DNA from: Prorocentrum cordatum
Lineage: Eukaryota > Sar > Dinophyceae > Prorocentrales > Prorocentraceae
Reading direction: 5' to 3'
DNA length: 64,000 nt
NCBI GenBank assembly: GCA_963575745.1
Contig: CAUYUJ010007280.1
Location: forward strand, 1 to 64,000
The translations under genes and the position numbers were made by a program. Under the pieces are notes generated by a model. That model did not search any database, had not been told where the DNA came from, and was given only the letters and a program-made list of their open reading frames with translations. Each line of letters begins with the position of its first letter. The first letter of the stretch is position 1. Positions 8,703 to 18,534 of the stretch are shown here, piece by piece.

Positions 8703-8820
8703 CTTCGCACAACGCCCCAGCCATGCCCGCGAACAGCCGCGGCGGCGCGTGCATGGGCCACCGGGCGTAGGCCTTGCGACCCCCGTCGTCACCCGCGGGC
8801 ACACGTGGCCGTCGCCAACG
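8703..8820 (-). CDS. Exon-like island, helical-repeat protein (RAP/OPR-like)
   Basis: On the minus strand a 118-bp frame runs from an acceptor-like GGCAG to a strong donor, GAAG|GTGAGG. Codons end almost always in G or C. The peptide includes GRKAYARWPMHAPPRLFAG, then MAGALCE, with the alternating Leu/Ala pattern of RAP or octotricopeptide-type helical repeats. The family assignment is inference from pattern only. It is the island nearest the copia element, which has the same orientation. Confidence 0.4.
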
Positions 8821-9075
8821 CTGCCGCCGCCGTCGCCGCCAGTGTCGCTGTCGTCTTCGTTGCCGCCGCCACCGTCGCCGCAGCGCTGTCCCCGTCGCCG
8901 CCGCCGCCGCCGTCGTCGTCGCCGTCATCGTCGCCACCGTCGTTGCCGTCGCCGCTGCCGTTGCCGTCGTTGTCGTCGGTGGCGGCGGCTTAGTCCGCGT
9001 CGTCGTTGTCGTCGTCGCTGTCGTCGTGGCCGCTGTCGTTGCCGTCGTCAGGGTCGCCGTCGCAGTCGCTTCGGA
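8821..9075. repeat. Degenerate (CGT/GCC)n triplet repeat
   Basis: Simple GTCGCC-type sequence. Long frames through it encode Arg, Val or Ser runs and are not considered genes. Confidence 0.8.
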
Positions 9076-9284
9076 GGGGGAACTTTTCCCCCTCCTACTC
9101 GCGCACTCAACCTGCCGGTCCTCGCCCTCCTCTTCCTTCCTCCTCCTGCACCCTGTTCTCTCCCTCCTCCTCCTCCTCACGCGTCCTCCTCCAGGCTTCT
9201 CCTACGCCTGGCCGTCCTTCTCTGCCTCCTCCACCACCTGCCATTTCTTACCCTCCTCTGCCAAGTCCGCAGATTCGCTACTTT

Positions 9285-9402
9285 TTCTCCTCCTCTCCTC
9301 CTCCTCCTCCTCCTCCTCCTCCTCCTCCTCCTCCTCCTCCTTCCTCCTCTCCTCCTCCTCCTCCTCCTCCTCCTCCTCCTCCTCCTCCTCCTCCTTCTGC
9401 TC
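9285..9402 (+). repeat. (CTC)n microsatellite
   Basis: Two blocks of perfect CTC triplets with one short interruption. Pure polypyrimidine on the plus strand. Confidence 0.95.
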
Positions 9403-9554
9403 CCGTCTCCTCACGAGTCCTACTTCAGACTCCTCGTGTTCCTCCTCGCCTCCTCTCTTCCTCCACCGCCATCCCTTCCTCCACCTCCTCCTCCCGAAAA
9501 CCAGCTGCTTGTCAACGTCTCTCTTCCTCCTCCTCCTCCTCCTCCTCCTCCTTG

Positions 9555-10355
9555 TTAAACGCAGTCTGCACCCAAAGCGCTGCCGCGTCCCTCGCAGCGC
9601 CTCCGGATTTCTGGACGGGGCTCAAGCGGCGCGCTCAACACAGTCGGGGACAGCGCCGGACGATCACCGATGGCAAGAAAAAACCCCACCGACTTGGAGG
9701 TCGCCGCGGGGCCGGAACTTGCTGGAACCCCAGACAATCGGTCAGCAAGGGGGATTTAGGCCAAATCCGCTCAAAATCGGTCCCCAGACCCCTCCTGGGG
9801 CCCATCGGGTGCAGCAGCACGGACCATGTCGAGAAGGGCCGAAAGGAACTTCTCGAACCCAGAGCTTCGAACCTGCCTGCCCTTCCTGCTGGCCAGAGCC
9901 AGTGCTGGGTCACCCCAGACCCTCAGACGGCACCAGCAGCCAACGGCCTTACAGACAGGCGACAGGCGCCAGCACGCCAGCATCGGGTCTCTACTGGCAG
10001 GGGTCACTGCAAACCCGGGCCAATCAGGCTGCTCAGGAACCTGCGAGATCCTACCGCACCCTGCAGGATCCTGCGCTCGAAGCAGCCTGGGTCAATGCAG
10101 CCCTGGCTTTGCATGCTCGTGCAAAATGTGGCGCTCTGGCCGAGACCCTTTGCACTGGCCCCCGTCTGTACCAGCTCGGCATCACCTGCCTACGTTGGCG
10201 CTGGACCTCTGATATCGAGGCGTCTGGGGCGCTGGCCTTGCGCGCGGTGGGCCCGAGCTCAGGTCGAGCCCGCGGCGTCCGGGCCGCAGAGTGAGGCAGC
10301 TGTGCAGAAACGAGTCTCCGAGCATGACGGAGGAGGGGGGGGGTTCAAGGATTGC
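9555..10355 (+). other. Non-repetitive segment, open in two plus-strand frames
   Basis: After the CTC tracts, about 0.8 kb stays open in two plus-strand frames (to 10294 and 10358). Neither shows a recognised motif, and both may be open by chance at this G+C. No gene is called. Confidence 0.25.
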
Positions 10356-10359
10356 TGAG

Positions 10360-10494
10360 GACAATGGGGACGCAGTGCTCCGCAGAGCGGCAATAGGAGC
10401 CCGCAGGAAGGCCCTCCTTGGAGCCCAGCCCAGCCTCCCCGATGCCAGCATGCACCATGCATTGGCCATGCGTGACTCTTGCATGGCTCGGGTG
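10360..10494 (-). CDS. Exon-like island with strong acceptor, helical-repeat-like
   Basis: On the minus strand a (CTC)n tract and CTCTACCGTGGCCAG form a textbook polypyrimidine tract and acceptor. The frame that follows encodes RAMQESRMANAWCMLASGR and then RRAFLRAPIAALR, a Leu/Ala helical pattern like the other minus-strand islands. The 3' boundary is not clear. Confidence 0.35.
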
Positions 10495-10510
10495 CTGGCC
10501 ACGGTAGAGT

Positions 10511-10612
10511 CGAGACAGAGGAGGAAGAGGAGGAGGAGGAGGAGGAGGAGGAGGAGGAGGAGGAGGAGGAGGAGGAGGCGGAGGCGGAGGCGGAGGAGGC
10601 GGAGGAGGAGGC
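10511..10612 (+). repeat. (GAG)n microsatellite
   Basis: GAG triplets on the plus strand, CTC on the minus strand. On the minus strand it sits directly upstream of the acceptor at 10495-10497. Confidence 0.95.
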
Positions 10613-10905
10613 GCACATCGCGCCCGACGATGACCGACGCGCGGCTAGGTATCCTATGCGCCCTCGGGACCCTCGCGCCGCCTCCCGTTTTTTTTGGGGG
10701 GGGAAGGGCCGCAGCTCCGGCCGAGGACGGAGGCCAGAGGAGCCCTTCGCTTTCTGGTGCGTGGAGGGGCTCCGCGGGAGAGGCCGAGAGAGCCATCTGG
10801 GGCGGCCGCCGCGCCGAGCCACGGCAACATATGCCCAGGGGCTCGTGCGCGCGCCCCTGGGCCGCGAGCCGCGCTGACTCTCGAGGCCAGGGCGCAGAAC
10901 GTCCA
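10613..10905. other. G+C-rich spacer, no supported gene
   Basis: Open in several frames on both strands with no recognisable domain. A T run followed by a G run sits near 10687-10706. Confidence 0.4.
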
Positions 10906-10912
10906 GGGGGAG

Positions 10913-11070
10913 GGGGGAGGAGAAGGAGGAGGAGGAGGAGGAGGAGGAGGAGGAGGAGGAGGAGGAGGAGGAGGGGGAGGAGGAGGAGGAGAAGGAGTAG
11001 GAGCAGGAGGAGGAGGAGGAGGAGGAGGAGGAGGAGGAGGAGGGAGAGGAGGGAGAGAAGGGAGAGGGGA
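10913..11070 (+). repeat. (GGA)n microsatellite
   Basis: Interrupted GGA/GAG triplets, purine-only on the plus strand. Confidence 0.95.
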
Positions 11071-11449
11071 GGGAGGGCCATCACCCCCCCCATCCCCAGA
11101 CCTCTGCTGCGCGAGAGGTCAAAGAGCTCCTCGCCACTGCGGGGAGTGCTCCGCTGGAAGAGGAGCGCCCCGTGGGCTTCGAGCGGAGGCGGGGTCCCCA
11201 CTTAAGCAAACAAACGGCCTGCACCAGATTTGCTTCACTGAGGCAACACTACGCAGGTTGATACGATCCGGCTACATGTGAAGCGGAGACGCAACTTCGG
11301 ACAAACAACTTCCTCAATCCTTGACGCCACTTCCAATGTGTAAGACCCAAGTAAGACGCCAGGCAAATGATCAATGGGTACCATAATGTTTTGAATACCC
11401 GCCCAAACGTGCACATGTTGAAACACGTGAAGCAAACACGTCGTTTTAA
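11071..11449. other. Spacer with a weak plus-strand coding hint
   Basis: At 11112-11195 one plus-strand frame reads REVKELLATAGSAPLEEERP with good codon bias, but the minus strand is also open. The rest is neutral, non-repetitive sequence without features. Confidence 0.25.
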
Positions 11450-11975
11450 TTCCCTACCTAGGCTCTGCCTAGAAGGGTTCTTACTCTCTTAGCTTAAAGG
11501 GGCCGGGCAGTGGAAAGCGCCCCGGGCGGTTCCCCCAGTCCCCTGGGAGCGGTTCCCCCAAGTCCCCTGGGAGCTTTAGCTTTAGCTTTAGCTTAGCTTT
11601 AGCTTAGCTTTAGCTTAGCTGTAGCTTAGCTTTAGCTTAGCGTTTCGCTTAGCGTTTCGCTTAGCTTTTCGCTTAGCGTTTAGCTTAGCTTTAGCTTAGC
11701 TTGATTTTAGCTGTAGCTTAGCTTTAGCTTAGCTTCAGCTTAGCTTTAGCTTAGCTTTAGCTTAGCTTTAGCTTAGCTGTAGCTTAGCTGTTGCTCAGCT
11801 TTAGCTCAGCTTTAGCTTAGCTTTAGCTTAGCTTTAGCTTAGCTTTAGCTTAGCTGTGGCTTACTTAGCTTTAGCTCAGCTTTAGCTTAGCTTTAGCTTA
11901 GCTTTAGCTTAGCGTTACTGTTACTACTAATGCTGCTTTCCTAGGGGTTCCAACTCCTAGGTAGGGTCGCACTGG
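11450..11975 (+). mobile_element. Composite AGCTTTAG element, copy 1
   Basis: The 5' part (TTCCCTACCTAGGCTCTGCC, then a GGGCGGTTCCCCCAG region) and the 3' part (TACTAATGCTGCTTTCC to GGTAGGGTCGCACTGG) match copy 2 at 14441-15385. Between them, about 11572-11913 is a tandem array of AGCTTTAGCTT-type units. The ends contain CCCTACCTAGG and its inverse CCTAGGTAGGG, so the element may have short terminal inverted repeats. The outer flanks of the two copies differ. No coding capacity. Confidence 0.75.
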
Positions 11976-12456
11976 ATAGGCGCCTAGGAGAGCGCTTCAT
12001 GACACCAGAGACGTGCACAACGCTCGCCAAACAGTGATGTCCGCGACCGTCCGAGGTGCCCACCCCGGCAAGCTTTCCGTGCGCCACCTGGCCGTGGCGA
12101 CCGGAACCCCCACCGAGGGCCAAAAAACTTCCGAAAACAGCGATGTCGACGACGACGGCGACGGCGACGACGTCGTGGCCGCGCCGCCGAGAGAACGAGG
12201 AGAAGGAGGAGGAGGAGGAGGAGGAGGAGCAGGGAGAATCTCAATTTACCCATTCTCTCATGTTGCAAACTATGGGACCTCAGCGGTCCTGCAGCCTGCA
12301 ATGCGTACCTGTACCCAGCCCGGGCTCGTCGCAGGATCGGCGCGGGATCGGCACGGCTTCGACGTGGATTCGACGCGATCGACATGGATTACACGCGCAT
12401 TCGTCGCGGTAAACGGCGTGATGGGACAGACGAGGTCCCGAAGATGCAACATAATT

Positions 12457-12661
12457 CGGCGGCGAGCCCTGGGAAGTGAAAAGGGGCGGGCCTTCTCAAA
12501 GGGCTCGGAAGTCCCCCGGCCATCTGAGAAGTTTTCTGTAAGCCATCCCCGAAGACACCAAGAGAACCTCTCAGAAGGCGCGAAGGGTTCTGAGAAGGCC
12601 CGCCGCGCCTTCTGAGAAGGCCGGCCTCATCCTTCTCACTTCCTCCCCGGGCGCGCCGCCG
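12457..12661 (+). mobile_element. Element B, copy 1 (MITE-like)
   Basis: About 205 bp with terminal inverted repeats: left CGGCGGCGAGCCCTGGGAAG, and the right end reads back nearly the same. The interior is rich in CCTTCTGAGAAGG palindromes. A second full copy lies at 17235-17434 and a part at 19335-19440. No target duplication is clear. Confidence 0.7.
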
Positions 12662-12857
12662 AATCTAGTTTTGGGGTCATGACTCGGGTCTCCGGCGGCC
12701 GTTCGGGACGATCCGGACACCCACGGAACGCCCTCAGCGATGCGCAGCTGCTGGCAAGCATCCCGAGGCTGGCAGACTGCCGAGAACCGACGCACACGTC
12801 CGACAACCTCGAGCCTCGAACCCGAAACTTCCCCCCCTCGCTCGCCGCCGAGTGACC

Positions 12858-12998
12858 GCTCCCGCCGCCCGCCTCGGCCAGGCTGACCAGCTGCGCCGAG
12901 GTGAAGTGCTCCAGCTGCTGGCCCAGCACGGGGCTCATGCCCATGAGAAAGGCCTCTGCGCCCAGCGGGTCGCTCGGGCTCGCGAGCAGGGTCGGCCC
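12858..12998 (-). CDS. Exon-like island, helical-repeat protein (RAP/OPR-like)
   Basis: Minus-strand frame, G/C-ending codons throughout. It encodes SPSDPLGAEAFLMGMSPVLG and then QQLEHFTSAQLVSLAEA. The phrase F-T-x-x-Q-L-x-x-L-A-x-A is typical of FASTK/RAP/OPR-like helical repeats. The downstream edge may use a GT near 12852-12857. The acceptor is not clear because the upstream tract on this strand is purine-rich. Confidence 0.4.
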
Positions 12999-13002
12999 TC
13001 AC

Positions 13003-13174
13003 CTCCTCCTCCTCGTCCTCCTCCATCCCCATCCTCCTCCTCCTCCTCCATCCCCATCCTCCTCCTCCATCCCCATCCTCCTCCTCCTCCTCCTCCTCCT
13101 CCCCCCTCCTCCTCCCCCTCCTCCTCCTCCTCCTCCTCCTCCTCCTCCTCCTCCTCCTCCTCCTCCTCCTCCTC
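13003..13174 (+). repeat. (CTC)n microsatellite with CCATCCC interruptions
   Basis: Long CTC tract, interrupted in its first half by CTCCATCCCCATC units. Confidence 0.95.
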
Positions 13175-13207
13175 CAAGCACACGGGGCCCAAGGCGCGTC
13201 GATCCTT

Positions 13208-13219
13208 TTTTGGCTCAAG
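13208..13219 (+). other. Possible relic of the dinoflagellate spliced leader
   Basis: TTTTGGCTCAAG matches the last 12 bases of the 22-nt DinoSL. Upstream bases match poorly (13 of 18 over the wider stretch). A retroposed trans-spliced cDNA would leave such a relic, but a chance match in 64 kb is possible. Confidence 0.25.
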
Positions 13220-13434
13220 CGCGTCATGGGTCTGGATGCTAGACATCGTCTATTCGCATGGAGGCGCGGGTCGGCTAAGAGCGGGGCGAAGTGTCAGAGT
13301 CAGGTTCAAATCCCACCAGCCCTCTGGGCGTAGGTGGTCTAGAGCAGATCCTCTTCCACCCCTCCCTCTTCCCCCTTGGGGAGGGGTTTTTACCCCTCCC
13401 CCTACCCCCTCCCCTGGACCTGGACGGGGGGGGC

Positions 13435-14205
13435 CGCGGGTAGTTAGAGCGTCCCAGATGGCCCAAGACGGCTCCAAGAGCGCCTCAGAGAACCCAAGAT
13501 GAGCTCCAAGATGGCTCAAGATAGCGCAAGATCGCTCGAGATGGCTCCTAAGATGGTTCCAAGAAGCCCAAAGACGGCCCCAAGATAACTCCAAGTGGCC
13601 AAACAGCTCCCCAAGGAGGCCCCGAAGAGGCCAAAATCGTCCCAAAACCTAAGGAAAATCAATGATTTTTGCTTTCTCGCCTTTTCGCTTCCGATGGCCA
13701 TCCGAGGCCTGGAGATGGTTCCAAGATGGCCCAAGAGGGCCCCAAGAGAGCCCCAAAAGAGCCCCAAGACGGCCCCAAGAGCGCCCAAGAGCACTCCAAG
13801 AGCGTTCCAAGAGGGGTCCAAGAGGCGATTTTAGGGGCTTCCGAGGGGGGACGCTAATTAAACCCCCCCTCTTGTTTGATCGATCTCCTCCAAGATGGCC
13901 CCAAGAAGCGCCCAGGAAGCCCCAAGAGGTCCCAAGATGGCCCCAAAATGGCCCCAAGAGGCCCCCAAGAGGCCCCCCGGAGGCCCCCAAGAGACCCCCA
14001 AGAGGCCCCAAGAGCCCCCCCAGATGCACCCAAGATGCTCCAAGAGGCCTCGGCGAGAATGCCTAATCATTGATTCTACACAGGTTTTAGCCACATGGAG
14101 GCCTCTTGGGGGGGGGCACGGATTAAGATGACTCCAAGAGCGTCTGGGAGAGCCCAAAATGACCTCCAAGATGGCTCAAGATATCCCAAGATGTCTCATA
14201 ATGGC
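13435..14205 (+). repeat. Degenerate GGCCCCAAGA minisatellite
   Basis: About 770 bp of imperfect repeats of the GGCCCCAAGA and ATGGCTCCAAGA type. Related sequence lies at 27070-27580 (opposite orientation), 32757-32960 and 36900-36990. Frames through it (Pro/Arg/Lys-rich, or Leu/Gly-rich on the minus strand) are artefacts. Confidence 0.8.
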
Positions 14206-14440
14206 TTCCTCTGTGTGCTGCCCACTTCTCTGATCGAGGCAATTCCTCTGGGCATCGTTTCTGGATGGGCTGGTGGGGATTCGCGAAGCGACAACAATTC
14301 AATCAATCAGAGCATGCCACTTGTCGCATTTTTCTGGCGGTCGTGGATGTCCATGGGATGTGAGATTCATGTTCCCCGATCTGCGAGGCCTTCAGAGTGT
14401 GTATGGTGGTCAAACGTGTATATGTCAATGTATGTACAAG

Positions 14441-15385
14441 TTCCCTACCTAGGCTCTGCCTAGAAGGGTTCTTACTCGGAAGCTCAAAGGGCCAGGCAGT
14501 GTTACCCGCCCCGGGCGGTTCCCCCAGTATCCGCCCCGCGGTTCCCCCAGTCCCCTGGGAGCTTTAGCTTTAGCATTAGCTTAGCTTGACCTTAGCTTTA
14601 GCTTAGTTTTAGCTTAGCTTGAGCTTCAGCGTTAGTTTTAGCTTAGCTTTAGCTGTAGCTTCGCTTTAACTCAGCTGTAGCTCAGCTTTAATTTAGCGTT
14701 AACTTAGCTTTAGCTTAGCTGTTGCTTAGCTTTAGCTTAGCGTTTGCTTAGCTTTAGCTTAGCTTTAGCTTAGCTTTAGCTTAGCTTTAGCTTAGCTTTA
14801 GCTTAGCCTTAGCTTAGCTTTAGCTTAGCTTAGTTTGACCTTCGCTTTAGCTTAGCTGTAGCTTAGCTTCAGCTTAGCTTTAGCTGAGCTTTAGCTTAGC
14901 TTCAGCTTAAAAATAGCTTATATTTAGCTTAGAGTTAGCTAAGCTTTAGCTTAGCCGTAACTTAACTTTAGCTTAGCTTGTGCTTACCTTTGCCTTAGCT
15001 TTAGCTTAGCTTCAACTTAGCTTTAGCTTAGATGTAGCTTAGCTTTAACCTAGATTTAGCTTAGCTGTAGATTAGCGTTAGCTTAGCTTTAACTGAGCTT
15101 CAGCTGAGCTTTAGCTTAGATTTAACTGAGGTTTACTTTAGCTTAGCTTCAGCTTAGCTTTACCTTAGCTTTAGCTTAGATTTAGCTTAGCTTCAGACTG
15201 GCTGTAGCTTAGCTTTAGCTTAGCTTCAGCTTAGCTTTAGCTTCGCTTTAGCTTACCGTTAGCTTAGCTTTTGCTGAGCTTTAGCTTAGCTTCAGCTTAG
15301 CGTTAGCTTAGCTGTAGCTTAGCTTTACTGTTAGTACTAATGCTGCTTTCCTAGGGGCTCCAACTCCTAGGTAGGGTCGCACTGG
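14441..15385 (+). mobile_element. Composite AGCTTTAG element, copy 2
   Basis: Same conserved ends as copy 1 (11450-11975), with a core array expanded to about 770 bp (14560-15325). The units vary more than in copy 1. The open frame that follows begins inside its conserved 3' end. Confidence 0.75.
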
Positions 15386-15954
15386 GAAAATTTGTTTTAT
15401 ATTGTGGCCATGGGATACCCACAGGCTTCTTACTGACAGGGTCTTACGGAATTTGTTGTACTTGCTATACCTTCACATGTTGCGTTCACTACTTCAATGG
15501 TCAGTTTGAAAACTCTGGTGATCGGCATCGGTACTGTTCTGCATCTTTCAAGGTTGTTGCCATTCGTGAGTGCTGTGTTGCATATCCTTATCAGTCACTT
15601 GCGCATGTTTCTGGCAATGGTTTGGAGATTTCGCTTTCTGGTGCACGCCGGAGTAATCTAATTCCCCTGCTTGGAAGTGGGCTTCGTGGCTTGCTGGCAT
15701 CCGTGTGTGCGGGGTACGTGCCTCAATCGGTCGTGGCTGCAGTCGCTTGTACAGGCTGTCTTACCGAAGAAGTCGTGAAGTCGTCCCTGGGGTGCACGCA
15801 GGGTTCCCCCTACTCCAGTATGGTCTCCGAGTCGGTCTGCCGCCCGTATTGCGCAGCCTACATGCAGCGCGTGGAGTCTAGCATGGTGGCCGTCCTCTTC
15901 CTTCTCCTCTTGTCGCTGGAGGTGGTCAGAGAGCGGAGTACAATGGATTTGTAA
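15355..15954 (+). CDS. Unassigned 199-codon open frame, T-rich codons
   Basis: The frame is open from a TAG at 15352-15354 to the TAA at 15952-15954. There is no ATG near its start, so it is an exon, a fragment or part of a broken gene. Codons often end in T (GTT, TCT, GGT), unlike the G/C-ending islands nearby. The peptide is Cys-rich early (YCGHGIPTGFLLTGSYGICC, CVHYFNGQFENSGDRHRYC), then has a hydrophobic stretch (LIPLLGSGLRGLLASVCAGY) and near the end a probable membrane segment (MVAVLFLLLLSLEVV). I recognise no family. The distinct composition suggests transferred or element-derived DNA. Confidence 0.45.
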   Translation, partial: GLQLLGRVALGKFVLYCGHGIPTGFLLTGSYGICCTCYTFTCCVHYFNGQFENSGDRHRYCSASFKVVAIRECCVAYPYQSLAHVSGNGLEISLSGARRSNLIPLLGSGLRGLLASVCAGYVPQSVVAAVACTGCLTEEVVKSSLGCTQGSPYSSMVSESVCRPYCAAYMQRVESSMVAVLFLLLLSLEVVRERSTMDL

Positions 15955-15984
15955 GACTAGTTACGTAAGTCTTCAGACATTCCC

Positions 15985-16188
15985 ATTCCCACTCCTCCTC
16001 CTCCTCCTCCATCCCCCTCCTCCTGATCCTACTCTTCCTCCTCCTCCTTCTCCTCCTTCTCCTCCTTCTCCTCCTCCTCCTGCTCCTCCTCGTCCCTTTT
16101 GACGTTGGCCATACATTATGCGAGAGCTTGTTGCGTCGCCCTCCTCCTCCTCCTCCTCCTCCTCCTCCTCCTCCTCCTCCATCCCTCC
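15985..16188 (+). repeat. (CTC)n microsatellite, two blocks
   Basis: CTC/TCC blocks at 15985-16095 and 16139-16188, separated by 40 bp of unique sequence. Confidence 0.9.
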
Positions 16189-16989
16189 TCCAAAGATCAA
16201 CAAGCATCCAACCGGAATGCAAGAGCGAATCGGGATGTGCATCGGATCGGGCTGCGCCGACTGAATCGGCATCGAATCGAATGCGCCGCGACCAGGTGCA
16301 CAGCAACGCCATGCAAACATCGGGCCGCATCCCCAGCCGACCCCCCCCTAACGTTGCCCCTGGGGCTTTGCTGAGTTCCTGCTCGTTGAAATTTGTCATG
16401 TGTGCGGAACTGCACTGTCAATGCCGCGCTTTGCTGTGTTCCTGCTCGCCATGCGCCCCGCCAGAGGCGGCGGAGAGCTTGAGAGACCCACCTGCCAAAA
16501 GGGCTCGGACTCGGACTTGCACAATCACAGGGACCCGGGGCTCCGCTGCCTCAGCCACGGCTGAGCTCTGCACGCCTGGCGCCGAGGCTACACCCCGAGG
16601 CTGCGTCGGGGCCCGCCGGGCGCGTCAAACAGTCTGTGGCCTGCTGACGGGGGCCGCGCGGACGCGCAGAGGAGGAGGAGGAAGAGATCCAAGGACCGAC
16701 CACAGCGATGATTGAACAGAAATGGCGTTTGCAGCGAACAGCAAGCGGACGAAGTCCAACGTTCAAAACCGATGTTTCAGACGGGACACACTGGCACACG
16801 AATTGGAAGACTGCACGAGGCGCTTGAAGCAACAAGGAACAGCGCTGCGGTCCGACCTGGAAGATGTCTGGCACCCGACATCCGGCCCCCCCCCTCTGAT
16901 CCTCTCGGCATCCTCTGCACCCGATCTTCCTCCTCCGGCTCCTGCCCCGCGTCCTGCCCTGCTGACTCACCCACCCCACATAGTATCAC
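16189..16989. other. Mostly unassigned, with a plus-strand coiled-coil-like frame
   Basis: A plus-strand frame from the ATG at 16722 encodes LAHELEDCTRRLKQQGTALR, which looks like coiled coil for about 50 residues and then becomes Pro-rich. There is no splice or homology evidence. The rest holds no clear feature. Confidence 0.25.
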
Positions 16990-17118
16990 CTTCTCCTCGT
17001 CTGCGCGCGGGGGCAAAGTGTCGCAAAAATGAAATTCAAAAAGCATCTCCCGCGGCTTGTACGGCGACTGCGAGAAGGCGACGACGAGCTCTGTCATGTC
17101 GCCGCTGCTGAACCTGTG
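16990..17118 (-). CDS. Exon-like island, helical-repeat protein (RAP/OPR-like)
   Basis: Best splice context of the minus-strand set. A pyrimidine-rich stretch ending in CCTACCAG precedes it and AAG|GTGATA follows. The island is exactly 129 bp (43 codons, phase 0 at both ends). It encodes HRFSSGDMTELVVAFSQSPY, then KPREMLFEFHF. F-S-S-x-D-M-x-x-L-V-x-A-F matches the helical-repeat signature of RAP/octotricopeptide-type proteins. No full-length protein can be assembled here. Confidence 0.45.
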
Positions 17119-17148
17119 CTGGTAGGACACGCGAGGAGAAGAGGTGCG

Positions 17149-17234
17149 GCAGGGTCAGCACTGCGGCGACCATGCTGGCGAAAGCGATGACGCCGCGGTG
17201 CAGCATGGAAGTTCGATGCGCGATTGGGTCAATG
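17149..17234. repeat. Duplicated segment next to element B
   Basis: About 85 bp matching 19246-19334 at roughly three quarters of positions. In both places element B starts at the same point, so the insertion predates the duplication. The differences change amino acids freely in the open minus frame, which argues against coding constraint. Confidence 0.6.
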
Positions 17235-17434
17235 CGGCGGCGAGTGAGGGGGGAAAGTGAGAATGAGAAGACCTTCACAGAAGGCGACGGGACTTCTCAG
17301 AAGCCCTCGTTCCTTCTGAGAAGTCTTTGTTTGTCTTCGGGGAAAGGCTTCTGACATTTCTCAGAAGGCCGGGGGGCTTCCGAGCCTCCTGAGAAGGCCT
17401 TCTCCTTCTCACTCATCCCCCTTGCTCGCCGCCG
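17235..17434 (+). mobile_element. Element B, copy 2 (MITE-like)
   Basis: 200 bp. The left end CGGCGGCGAGTGAGG continues to AGTGAGAATGAGAAG, and the right end is its inverse (CTTCTCCTTCTCACT to CTCGCCGCCG). The interior has CTTCTCAGAAG palindromes as in copy 1. Confidence 0.75.
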
Positions 17435-18347
17435 ATCGATGGCCCGCGGTGGTGGTACGTATCAGGGCACACACATATGTGCTCGAGCGATTGAACGATG
17501 CACACGTGAGAAGGGCGAAGGCTCACGAATCCATGCAAGCCTGCATGCGCGCAGGACCCATTCAACCACAATGTATACGTGTATACACAGGCGCGCCGCA
17601 TAGCGAACTCGTGCATCTGCAACCTCACATGTACAGACAGTCATCCAATACTCTCCCTCGCCTTCTCCTCCCCCCCTGCACCATCCTGCTCCCCCTCCCC
17701 ATCCCGATCACTCATCCTCCTTTTTATCCACAACAGTCCCCTACACCCATGCTCAAACGTTGACTTGTGGGGGCTTAGAATGTCACCTCGCAACTCGCGC
17801 CTCAAGATCGACCCGTAAATTCCACTCGAGACCGCATCGGCGACGGAATCCATGATATCACCGAGCGGGAGCACGACCGTGTGGCCGTGGATATCGGCTC
17901 ACTTCAGAATGCATTTGTGTTGTCTGTTGGGGTATCTGTTGGAAACATAGCTTGTCGGCGGGGTGGACGCTGGGTAGGGGTCACTCCTGGCCGAGGCAAG
18001 TGCCGATCCAAAAAGAACTGAGACTTTGAGCTGCGCTCCAGGAGTGGCAACAGACCAGACCGTCGTGCGAGAAGTGGTAAGGAATTCCTTGTGCTCAGGA
18101 CTCTCTCCCTGCTTCCCGCATCCGTACTTCCACCATCCCTAACTTGCAGATGCTCCTCTTGGCTTCGCCTCTTTCCAACTCCCTCCATCCAATCAGCCCA
18201 GCCTCCGTTTCTTCCCTCCTGTGCTCAGCGACGCTCCAGGCGCCATCTACTTGCTGCCTGTCCCAAATTCCCGAGAAGAGAAGCATCCTGGGCGAGACAC
18301 GGGCAAGGAACGAGCTGGACATGAGCAAGCATCCGTGGAAGCGAGGA
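17435..18347. other. Unassigned spacer
   Basis: Mixed-composition sequence with short frames on both strands and no domain or repeat that I can name. Confidence 0.4.
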
Positions 18348-18534
18348 CCCATACATGCGACGTCCTGATTTTTTCAGGACGGCGTCCCTGGAAGTCCCGA
18401 CCCTTTCCCCGGGACCGGCTTTTCGACCTGAGTCGTTGTTCGACGGTCCCGGGGCCTGGCGAGGGCCCTCCGGGGCCCAAAATAGCCAACAACGTCCCGT
18501 TCTGATTTTATTGCACGACAAGATCATGTCTGGG
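18348..18534 (+). mobile_element. Element A, copy 1 (MITE-like)
   Basis: About 187 bp, starting CCCATACATGCGACGTCC and ending GATCATGTCTGGG. The ends are inverse to each other (family form CCCAGACATG / CATGTCTGGG). The interior GGCGTCCCTGGAAGTCCCGA and TTTCCCCGGGACCGG is shared with copies at 23832, 35445, 38907 and 56638. Confidence 0.75.

Noticed and set aside
8774-10294. 506-codon plus-strand frame
   Set aside because: The first half is CGT and CTC repeat. The second half is open in two plus frames with no motif, so it is listed only as open sequence.
13236-13330. A possible tRNA gene with B-box-like GGTTCAAATCC
   Set aside because: The T stem does not pair, no acceptor partner is found upstream and no A box is in place.
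17036-17278. Minus-strand frame over the 17149-17234 segment as a conserved exon
   Set aside because: Its duplicate at 19246-19334 differs mostly at amino-acid-changing positions, so coding constraint is not supported.
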